Positions 57,743 to 64,000 of a stretch of 64,000 nucleotides of DNA are shown one piece after another. The DNA comes from Mesorhizobium sp. NZP2298 (GTDB lineage: Bacteria; Pseudomonadota; Alphaproteobacteria; Rhizobiales; Rhizobiaceae), in contig NZ_CP033365.1 of NCBI RefSeq assembly GCF_013170825.1, forward strand, positions 1,302,001 to 1,366,000, in the 5' to 3' direction. Position 1 is the first letter of the stretch; every line of letters starts with the position of its first letter. The notes beneath the pieces were generated by a model. It had not been told where the DNA came from, searched no databases, and saw only the letters and a list, made by a program, of their open reading frames with translations. Both the position numbers and the translations under genes were made by a program.

Positions 57743-58774
57743 TCAACGTTCGGTGAGCTTCAGTTCAATGCGGCGGTTCTTGTTGCGCGCCTCGTCGGTA
57801 TCGGCGGGGTCGAGCGGCTGGAACTCGCCAAAGCCGGCGGCGACCAGCCGGTTGGCCGGCACGCCGTTCTCGATCAGGAACTTGACCACCGAAGTCGAAC
57901 GCGCCGTCGACAGTTCCCAATTGTCGCGGTAGCGGCCGGTGCCGGAGAGCGGCTTGTTGTCGGTGTGGCCATCGACACGCAGCACCCAGTTGATCTCCGG
58001 CGGAATCTCCTTCTGCAACTCGATGATGGCGTCGGCGAGTTTCTTCATCTCGATCTTGCCGGCATCGTTGATGACCTCGGAGCCGGTCGGGAACAGCACT
58101 TCCGACTGGAAGACAAAACGGTCGCCGACAATGCGGATGTTCTCCCGGTCGGCGAGGATCTCGCGCAGGCGTCCGAAAAAGTCGGAGCGGTAGCGGTTCA
58201 ATTCCTGCACGCGCTGCGCCAAGGCGACGTTGAGGCGGCGGCCGAGATCGGCGATCTTGGTGTTGGAATCGCGGTCGCGGGCCTCCGAAACGTTGAGCGC
58301 GTCCTCGAGTGCTCCGATCTGCTTGCGAAGTGCGGCGATCTGCTGGTTGAGGATCTCCACTTGGCTCAGTGCCTGCTGGCTGATCTGGCGCTGGTTGTCG
58401 AGTTCGCCGCCCAGTTCCGCGGCACGCTGGTTGGCCGCGTCCCCGGCGCCGGCACCTTGCGCCAGCAATTGCTCGAGCCGGCTCTTTTCCGCCTCCGCCG
58501 CCGACAGCGACGCCTGCAGGTTGGCGAGCGAATCCTCCTTGTCCTGCGCCGTCGAGCGCTCCAGGGCCAGAAGCTGGGTCAGTTCGTTGATCTGCGAGTT
58601 GAGACGATTGAGCACCGTGTCCTTGCCGGAGATTTCACGGCCGAGCAGGAACTGCGCCAACACGAAAACGGTGAGCAGGAACATGATGGCGAGCAGCAGC
58701 GTCGACAAAGCGTCGACAAAGCCCGGCCAGTAGTCGATGCGGCGATCGGTACGCCGGCCCCTGGCAAGCGCCAT
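57743..58774 (-). CDS. OmpA-domain, MotB/ZorB-like stator partner
   Basis: A 343-residue protein. One N-terminal helix (GFVDALSTLLLAIMFLLTVF, with an Asp as in MotB) is followed by a long coiled coil (about residues 50-190) and a C-terminal OmpA peptidoglycan-binding domain (VDGHTDNKPLSGTGRYRDNW, LSTARSTSVVKFL, GFGEFQPLDP, NKNRRIEL). It starts 1 bp after the MotA-like stop. The layout is that of a proton-driven inner-membrane stator anchored to the wall. Confidence 0.87.
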   Translation of the reverse strand: MALARGRRTDRRIDYWPGFVDALSTLLLAIMFLLTVFVLAQFLLGREISGKDTVLNRLNSQINELTQLLALERSTAQDKEDSLANLQASLSAAEAEKSRLEQLLAQGAGAGDAANQRAAELGGELDNQRQISQQALSQVEILNQQIAALRKQIGALEDALNVSEARDRDSNTKIADLGRRLNVALAQRVQELNRYRSDFFGRLREILADRENIRIVGDRFVFQSEVLFPTGSEVINDAGKIEMKKLADAIIELQKEIPPEINWVLRVDGHTDNKPLSGTGRYRDNWELSTARSTSVVKFLIENGVPANRLVAAGFGEFQPLDPADTDEARNKNRRIELKLTER

Positions 58775-58775
58775 G

Positions 58776-59801
58776 TCAGTGCACCCCGGGCTTCTTCAGG
58801 GCGTCGGCGATCTTTTCCAGCGTGTTGCGCATCGCCTTCTGTTCATCGGACTGGGCCTCGACCCAGTCGCGCATGATCTGCTGCTCGGAGCGCATGTTCT
58901 TGACCAGGCCGGAAATACCGTCGGCGAGATTGGCCATGGCGGTGGCGACACGAGGATTGGAGCCGCCGCCATTCTCCTGCATGCTGCGCAGCCGCTCCGA
59001 CAACAGGCGGATTTCGTCCGACGGTTCGGACTTGGCCGGATCGGAGACGACGATGTCGGAAGAGAGATCAGTGACCGAGGACAGCCAGTTCTCAAGCTCG
59101 GTGTAGAAGCGCGTCTGGGCGCGGCCCGCCTGCAAATCGAGGAAGCCAAGCACCAGCGAACCGGACAGGCCGAACAGCGAGGATGAGAAGGCCGTGCCCA
59201 TGCCGGCCAACGGCGCCGACAGGCCCTGCTTCAGGGAATCGAGCACCGCGGCGGCGTCACCCGTGCCGGGATCGAGCGATTCGATGGTCTCGCGGATCGA
59301 GCCGATCGTGTTCAACAAACCCCAGAAGGTACCGAGCAGGCCGAGGAACACCAGGAGGCCGACCAGGTAGCGCGAGGTGTCGCGGCTTTCGTCGAGGCGC
59401 GTGGCAATGGAATCGAGCATTGTGCGCATCGAAGAGGTCGAGAAGGCCATGGTCGAGGAACGGCCGATCATGGCTTTCATCGGCGCCAGCAGCACCGGTT
59501 CGGTGGTTTCCGAGCCGGCGCGGAAGGAGTTGACCCAGCGCACCTCGCGAAACAGCCGCCCGACCTGGGCGAAGGCGAGCAGGATGCCGACCATCAGCAC
59601 GCCGATGATCAGGCCATTGAGGCCGGGATTGGTGACGAAAGCCGTCGAGATCTGGCGGGTCAGGATGGCGGCAATGAAGGCGACGATGGCCAGGAAGATG
59701 ACCATGGTCAGCAGGAACACCTGCGGACTCGATAGTTTATGCGGATCGTAGATCAGTACGTCGGAGCGCCTGCCCATGCCGAAGGATCTGAGAAAAGCCA
59801 T
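58776..59801 (-). CDS. MotA/TolQ/ExbB-like proton channel subunit
   Basis: A 341-residue protein with four membrane helices (FLLTMVIFLAIVAFIAAIL; LNGLIIGVLMVGILLAFAQ; YLVGLLVFLGLLGTFWGLL; GTAFSSSLFGLSGSLVLGF), of which helices 3-4 are the MotA/ExbB proton-channel signature. The C-terminal part is helical and hydrophilic. With the OmpA-type partner it forms a 5:2-type ion-driven unit by analogy. No flagellar, Tol or TonB genes are nearby. Confidence 0.87.
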   Translation of the reverse strand: MAFLRSFGMGRRSDVLIYDPHKLSSPQVFLLTMVIFLAIVAFIAAILTRQISTAFVTNPGLNGLIIGVLMVGILLAFAQVGRLFREVRWVNSFRAGSETTEPVLLAPMKAMIGRSSTMAFSTSSMRTMLDSIATRLDESRDTSRYLVGLLVFLGLLGTFWGLLNTIGSIRETIESLDPGTGDAAAVLDSLKQGLSAPLAGMGTAFSSSLFGLSGSLVLGFLDLQAGRAQTRFYTELENWLSSVTDLSSDIVVSDPAKSEPSDEIRLLSERLRSMQENGGGSNPRVATAMANLADGISGLVKNMRSEQQIMRDWVEAQSDEQKAMRNTLEKIADALKKPGVH

Positions 59802-59905
59802 CCGTGCCCCGTTTCCGATGCCGCTGCCGCCGATCACGTAGTTGGCGACTCTAAACGGAATTGTGACCAAATTGAATGGCGCTTGGCAATATTGCCGCGA
59901 GCGTA

Positions 59906-60592
59906 TCAGAAGCGGTTTATCACCAGGCAGTCGACCATGGCCGACAGATGCAGGCCCGCTCCAGTGACGACGAAGCCGTGCCACAGCGCGTTGTGGAAAC
60001 GCAGCCCCTTCCAGGCAAAGAAAATGACGCCGCAAGAATAGACGACGCCACCGGCGACGATGAGCACGATCGACGTCGTCGGCAGTGTCGCGACGAGCGG
60101 CTTGACCAGGACGATGCCGCTCCAGCCGATGGCGAGATAGAAGACGATCGCCAGCCGGTCGAAACGGCCGGGAACGAACACCTTGATGGCGATGCCTGTC
60201 GCCGCCGCGATCCAGACCAGCGCGATCATCCAGTGGGCCAGCGGCGAGCCGTCGAGCTGGGCCAGAAAGGGCGTGTAGGTGGCGGCGATGAGAAGATAGA
60301 TCGCGGCGTGATCGAAGCGCCGCAGAACCCATTTGGCCGGTGACGATACCGGCCACAGATTATAGGCCAGCGACACCGAGAGCACGGTGAGCAGCGAAAC
60401 GACATAGAAGGCGGCGGCGACGTACTCGCCGGGTCCGACCCGAAACGCCGCCAGCGCCAGCAGCGCCGAGCCGGCCGCGATCGCCAGCACGATGCCGACA
60501 GCATGGACAATGCCGTCGGCGATCATCTCCGCGCGGGAGTAGTGCCAGCGCCCGACAAAGGGGATTTCGAGTTGCGGCGGTGTTTCGGTCAT
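59906..60592 (-). CDS. trhA: Hemolysin III family protein
   Basis: A 228-residue seven-helix membrane protein of the YqfA/TrhA (PAQR-related) family. Motifs: EMIADGIVHAVGIVLAIAAG near the N-terminus, RRFDHAAIYLLIAATYTPF and FHNALWHGFVVTGAGLHLSA, holding the conserved Asp/His zinc-like residues. TrhA members affect membrane energetics and fatty acid homeostasis. It lies 313 bp upstream of the opposite-frame OmpA/MotA genes on the same strand. Confidence 0.9.
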   Translation of the reverse strand: MTETPPQLEIPFVGRWHYSRAEMIADGIVHAVGIVLAIAAGSALLALAAFRVGPGEYVAAAFYVVSLLTVLSVSLAYNLWPVSSPAKWVLRRFDHAAIYLLIAATYTPFLAQLDGSPLAHWMIALVWIAAATGIAIKVFVPGRFDRLAIVFYLAIGWSGIVLVKPLVATLPTTSIVLIVAGGVVYSCGVIFFAWKGLRFHNALWHGFVVTGAGLHLSAMVDCLVINRF

Positions 60593-60691
60593 CGATCGTC
60601 CTGCGTCACCCCGTATCTGGGCAACCGCCGGACAGTATTTCAAGCTTTGGTGGCGGTTTTGCGACTGCGGCCGTTCAGCGCGGCGGAAGCT

Positions 60692-61492
60692 TTAGCGGGG
60701 TGCGAGGGGCTTTTTCACCGTCTTCAGCAGCGCGCGCTGGATGACTTCGTTGCCGGCGACGACGGAGCCGTTGTCCAGCATGTCCTGCCCGCCATCCATG
60801 TCCGAGACGAAACCGCCGGCTTCGCGGATCAGCAGCAGGCCGGCGGCGATGTCCCAGGGCGACAGGCCGATCTCCCAGAAACCGTCCATGCGGCCGGCGG
60901 CGACATAGGCAAGGTCGAGCGAGGCCGAGCCGAGGCGCCTGATGCCGGAAACCTCGGCCATGACGTGGCGCAACTCGATCAGGAAATTGCCGTGCTGGCC
61001 GCGCCCCAGATGCGGCACGCCGCAACCGATGACGGCGTCGACGAGCTTGGTGCGGCCGGCGACGCGCAGGCGGCGGTCATTCAGGAAGGCGCCGCCGCCG
61101 CGCTCGGTAGTATAGAGCTCGTCCATGGCCGGATTGTAGATCACGCCGGCAACGATCTGGCCCTGACGCTCCAGCGCGATCGAGACGGCGAAAAGCGGAA
61201 TGCCGTGCAGGAAATTGGTGGTGCCGTCGAGCGGATCGACGATCCAGCGGTGCTGGCTGTCGTCGCCGGCGACCGTGCCGCGCTCTTCCATCAGGAAGCC
61301 GTAGCCCGGGCGCGCCTTCGACAATTCGGCGAAGACGATGTCCTCGGCCTTGCGGTCTGCCTGGCTGACATAGTCGCCCGGCCCCTTCATCGAGACCTGC
61401 AGGTTCTGGACCTCGCCGAAGTCGCGCGACAGCGAGCGGCCGGCCTTCATTGCGGCCTGGACCATGACGTTGAGAAGGGCTGAGCGTGCCAT
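60692..61492 (-). CDS. suhB: Inositol monophosphatase family protein
   Basis: A 266-residue Mg-dependent phosphatase. The catalytic motifs are visible: FLMEERGTVAGDD, WIVDPLDGTTNFLHG and WDIAAGLLLIREAGG. In bacteria SuhB also joins the rRNA antitermination complex. The start is ATG 61492. Efp lies 88 bp upstream, with a palindromic element in between. Confidence 0.93.
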   Translation of the reverse strand: MARSALLNVMVQAAMKAGRSLSRDFGEVQNLQVSMKGPGDYVSQADRKAEDIVFAELSKARPGYGFLMEERGTVAGDDSQHRWIVDPLDGTTNFLHGIPLFAVSIALERQGQIVAGVIYNPAMDELYTTERGGGAFLNDRRLRVAGRTKLVDAVIGCGVPHLGRGQHGNFLIELRHVMAEVSGIRRLGSASLDLAYVAAGRMDGFWEIGLSPWDIAAGLLLIREAGGFVSDMDGGQDMLDNGSVVAGNEVIQRALLKTVKKPLAPR

Positions 61493-61533
61493 CGTGCTTC
61501 TTCCTGCTGCTGCGCGCTTTAAACTCTGTCTTT

Positions 61534-61581
61534 ATGCATGTCGGTGACCCAAAACCGGGGCCGCTTTTGGGCAACATGCAT
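61534..61581. repeat. Miniature palindrome, second family (ATGCATGT ends)
   Basis: ATGCATGT (61534-61541) and ACATGCAT (61574-61581) are perfect inverted ends around CCCAAAACC and CTTTTGGG. It ends at the efp stop codon. The layout parallels the GCAATTCC elements but the arms differ. Confidence 0.65.
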
Positions 61582-62147
61582 CAGTCGGCGCGGCGCACGT
61601 AAGTGATTTCGTTGGTGTCGACGATTATGCGTTCGCCGGCGCCGATGAAGGGCGGCACCAGGACGCGAATGCCGTTCTCCAGCACCGCCGGCTTGTAGGA
61701 GGATGCCGCCGTCTGGCCCTTCACCACCGGATCGGCCTCGGTGATGGTCAGTGTCACATAGTCGGGTAGCGAGATGCCGATCGGCCTCTCCTCGTAAAGC
61801 TGGACCGTCACCATCATGCCGTCCTGCAGGAACGCGGCGCGGTCGCCGACGAAATCCTTGTTCAGTTCGAGCTGTTCGTAGCTCTGGGTGTCCATGAACA
61901 CCAGCGCGTCGTCCTGCTCGTAGAGGAAGGAAAAATCCTTCAGGTCGAGGCGGATCTGTTCGACCGTCTCGGCCGAGCGGAAGCGCTCGTTGAGCTTGGT
62001 GCCGTTGATCAGGTTCTTCAGTTCAACCTGGTTGTAGGCGCCGCCCTTGCCGGGCTTGACGGTGTTGGTCCTGACCGCCACCCACAGGCCGCCATCGTGC
62101 TCGATGACATAGCCGGGACGGATTTCGTTGCCATTGATCTTGGCCAT
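61581..62147 (-). CDS. efp: Elongation factor P
   Basis: A 188-residue translation factor that relieves stalling at polyproline. Three beta-barrel domains; the loop [12 protein letters not shown] places Lys34 at the position modified by EpmA in E. coli. Other marks: [19 protein letters not shown] and [20 protein letters not shown]. No epmA/epmB homologue lies in the window. Confidence 0.97.
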   Translation of the reverse strand: MAKINGNEIRPGYVIEHDGGLWVAVRTNTVKPGKGGAYNQVELKNLINGTKLNERFRSAETVEQIRLDLKDFSFLYEQDDALVFMDTQSYEQLELNKDFVGDRAAFLQDGMMVTVQLYEERPIGISLPDYVTLTITEADPVVKGQTAASSYKPAVLENGIRVLVPPFIGAGERIIVDTNEITYVRRAD

Positions 62148-62265
62148 GATGATGGGATCCGGAATGAGATTTTCGCCGGGACAAGCGATTTAGGGGCTCC
62201 CAAGACCACAAATCGCCCGGAGAGGCAAGGGAGCGGGCAGGAATGGACGGTTGCACGGGCTGCCA

Positions 62266-63306
62266 TCAAGGCAGGCGGTTCGCCTTCTGCAGGGCCTGCT
62301 TGGTCTGGTCGTCGCCCAGCCCTTGCAGGAAATCGTCCATGTCGGGGTCGATGAGACCGGCGCGGCGGGCGACGATGTACCAGGCTCCGGCGAGCACGAG
62401 GTCCGGGTCGGTGCCGATGCCTTGCATATAGAGTTTCGCCAGGCGGTTCTGGGCGGCGACATTGCCGCCCTCGGCGGCCTGCTTCGTCCAGCCGAAAGCC
62501 GATTTCAGATCACGGGCACCGCCGCGACCCTCGATCATCCAGGCGGCGAGATCGATCTGCGCGGTGTCATAGTTCTGTCGTGCGGCCTGCGCCAAGAAGC
62601 GCCTTGCCTGCGCATCGTCGTGCGGCTTGCCGCCGACGCCATTGGCGTAGATCTGGGACATGGCGTATTGCGCGTCGGGGAGCCCGGTCGCGGCGGCGCG
62701 CTCATAATAGGAGACTGCTTTGGTCAGGCCGGCGTCGCCGGGATCCTGCTGGACCAGCATCTGCGCGAAATTGAACTGCGCCAGCTGGTTGCCGGCTTCG
62801 GCCGCGGCCTGCATCAGGGCATAGGCCTCCTTCGTGTCCTTCTTGACGTAACGGCCGTCGAGCAGCATCAGAGCGTATTGGAACTGTGATTCCGGCACGC
62901 CCTGTTCGGCGGCGGCGGCGTACCATTTGGCCGCCTCCGCTGCGTTGAGCGGTACGCCCAGCCCGCGCGACAGGATCTCGGCCACCAATGTCTGCGCCGC
63001 CGGGTCGCCATTTTTCGCGCGGACCAGCGCAAGGTTGTAGGCCGTCTTGTAGAGCCCGCGCTGGAAGGCGCCGTAGGCCGCGTCCGCCGGCTTGGCCCCG
63101 AAGCGGTCGGGATTGATGCTGTCGGCCGAGGGCAGCGGCGCCGGCTCCGCCGTGGTGGCGGGTTGCGGCAGCTGCTTTTCGATCGGCTTGTCGGTGTGCA
63201 CGCCGATTTCGGGCTTGGGCTGCGGCAAGGGAATCGTTTCGGCGGCGGCGGCCTGGATCATGACCGCTGCAAGCAAGGCCTGAAGGGGAAGCCTCACCGG
63301 AGCCAC
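62266..63306 (-). CDS. Exported Sel1-repeat (TPR-like) protein
   Basis: A 346-residue protein with a signal peptide (LQALLAAVMIQAAAA/ET), a proline-rich segment and about six Sel1-like repeats (AEAAKWYAAAAEQGVPESQF, KEAYALMQAAAEAGNQLAQF, KAVSYYERAAATGLPDAQYA). These arrays mediate protein contacts. GTG 63306 lies 1 bp after the ThiE-like stop, so co-transcription is likely. Confidence 0.87.
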   Translation of the reverse strand: MAPVRLPLQALLAAVMIQAAAAETIPLPQPKPEIGVHTDKPIEKQLPQPATTAEPAPLPSADSINPDRFGAKPADAAYGAFQRGLYKTAYNLALVRAKNGDPAAQTLVAEILSRGLGVPLNAAEAAKWYAAAAEQGVPESQFQYALMLLDGRYVKKDTKEAYALMQAAAEAGNQLAQFNFAQMLVQQDPGDAGLTKAVSYYERAAATGLPDAQYAMSQIYANGVGGKPHDDAQARRFLAQAARQNYDTAQIDLAAWMIEGRGGARDLKSAFGWTKQAAEGGNVAAQNRLAKLYMQGIGTDPDLVLAGAWYIVARRAGLIDPDMDDFLQGLGDDQTKQALQKANRLP

Positions 63307-63307
63307 A

Positions 63308-63955
63308 TCAGTCCTCGAAGCGCGGCGCGGTTTCGTCGAGCAGCGCGTTAGCCTGGGCGACGGCCGCTTGCGGATCGACGCCGTCCGCAAAAATCGCGCT
63401 CGACAGCGCGACGAACTCGGCGCCGGTGGCGGCCACTTCCTCGATGGAAGCCAGATCGGATCCGGCCATGACGATGCAGGGGATCTGGATCATGTCGGCC
63501 CACCATCGTCCCAGCGACAGGTTGCGCGGGTGCGGCTCGGGCTTGTTGTCGTAGCCGAAGCGGCCGAAGAAGATGTAGTCGGGTCTGGTCTCGCCAAGCT
63601 CAAGCGCATCGTCACGCGTCTTGGCGCCGCCGGCGCCGACCATCATCTTCGCCTGGAAATGTTCGATCGTCTCGGCGAGTTCGGCCTTGGAAACCTCGAC
63701 ATGGATGCCGTCGGCCTGGACACGGCCCGCGATGCGGGTGTCGCCGGCGATGATCACGGCCACGCCCGCAGCCTGGGCCGTCGGCACGATCTGTTCGGCA
63801 AAAGCCTGGAAGGAGGCCTCGTCCATGCCGTTCTCGGGCAGGATCAGCGAGGCGACGTCGCCGCCGTCGAATGCGTTGGCGATGCGGGCGGCCGGCACGC
63901 CGGGCGGCGCGATCAGCACGATGCGGCAACGATTTGGGGGTGTGGCGTCGTTCAT
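63308..63955 (-). CDS. ThiE-like thiamine phosphate synthase family protein
   Basis: A 215-residue TIM-barrel protein with partial ThiE resemblance: FDGGDVASLILPE, AGVAVIIAGDTRIAGRVQAD (the D-G-x-H strand follows as ADGIHVEVSK), DYIFFGRFGYDNKPEPHPRN and EFVALSSAIFADGVDP. The pyrophosphate-binding residues are not all obvious, so it may be a diverged paralogue rather than the pathway enzyme. Upstream context lies outside the window. Confidence 0.8.
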   Translation of the reverse strand: MNDATPPNRCRIVLIAPPGVPAARIANAFDGGDVASLILPENGMDEASFQAFAEQIVPTAQAAGVAVIIAGDTRIAGRVQADGIHVEVSKAELAETIEHFQAKMMVGAGGAKTRDDALELGETRPDYIFFGRFGYDNKPEPHPRNLSLGRWWADMIQIPCIVMAGSDLASIEEVAATGAEFVALSSAIFADGVDPQAAVAQANALLDETAPRFED

Positions 63956-64000
63956 GGTTCTTGGATCCCGGGTTTCGCCTATGCCGGGCGAAGATGGTTG

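Noticed and set aside
62185..62216. GCGATTT/AAATCGC inverted repeat as terminator of the Sel1-repeat gene
   Set aside because: Only 7 bp with an 18-base loop and no T-run on the gene's strand.

Overview
The window is GC-rich alphaproteobacterial chromosome, most likely Mesorhizobium or a close relative in the Rhizobiales. This rests on gene content and order: proA-nadD-rsfS-rlmH-envC-ctpA-rppH, GapR/DUF2312, a liv operon carrying a DUF6867 gene, a hydroxyproline catabolic cluster, and 6S RNA beside the 5-FCL gene. Dispersed short palindromic intergenic repeats of rhizobial type add support. The species call is inference. No prophage, CRISPR array, tRNA, rRNA or intact insertion sequence was seen.

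Region by region. 1-1377 holds the 3' part of proA and nadD. 1378-6400 looks like an accessory insert between nadD and rsfS: a Tat-exported amidohydrolase overlapping an outer-membrane barrel gene, an MFS transporter and an MscS channel. 6638-14846 is housekeeping: rsfS, rlmH, an EnvC-like factor, ctpA, a divergent polysaccharide deacetylase, rppH, alr and two tandem Rnk-like genes. 14971-19665 has a DadA-type dehydrogenase, then a two-gene operon of a phospholipase A2-like and a phospholipase D-like lipoprotein, with a divergent exported protein. 19698-23930 has LysR/mmsA and an HxlR regulator divergent from an NTF2-like/SDR pair. 24477-28532 is a GntR-controlled trans-4-hydroxyproline catabolic cluster. 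28868-35236 is a complete branched-chain amino acid ABC transporter whose LivG has an unusual C-terminal extension. 35542-39424 has pyruvate carboxylase and GapR.

39572-47552 holds small unknowns, msrB, a MoxR/GNAT/VWA operon, 6S RNA next to 5-formyltetrahydrofolate cyclo-ligase, a YmdB-like phosphoesterase, a TerC-family protein, YebC and a SelW-like protein with a triplicated start. 47661-51056 has two regulator/target pairs: TetR with DUF1772 and a gutted NmrA gene, and a membrane-anchored AraC regulator with a secreted protein. 51111-56976 has rpmE, an ABC exporter, an orphan gene beside an AT-rich spacer, an M32 carboxypeptidase and a DUF1304 protein. 57067-64000 is mostly minus strand: an exported unknown, an OmpA/MotA-like pair, hemolysin III, suhB, efp, a Sel1-repeat protein and a ThiE-like protein.

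Functional themes are amino acid uptake and carbon entry (liv, hyp, mmsA, dadA, pyc), envelope biogenesis (EnvC, CtpA, deacetylase, MotA/OmpA), RNA and translation (RsfS, RlmH, RppH, L31, EF-P, 6S), and exported lipid enzymes. The most system-like candidates are the PLA2/PLD lipoprotein operon, the LivG fusion, the MoxR-GNAT-VWA operon and the MotA-like/OmpA pair. At least five copies of one miniature palindrome sit at gene ends.
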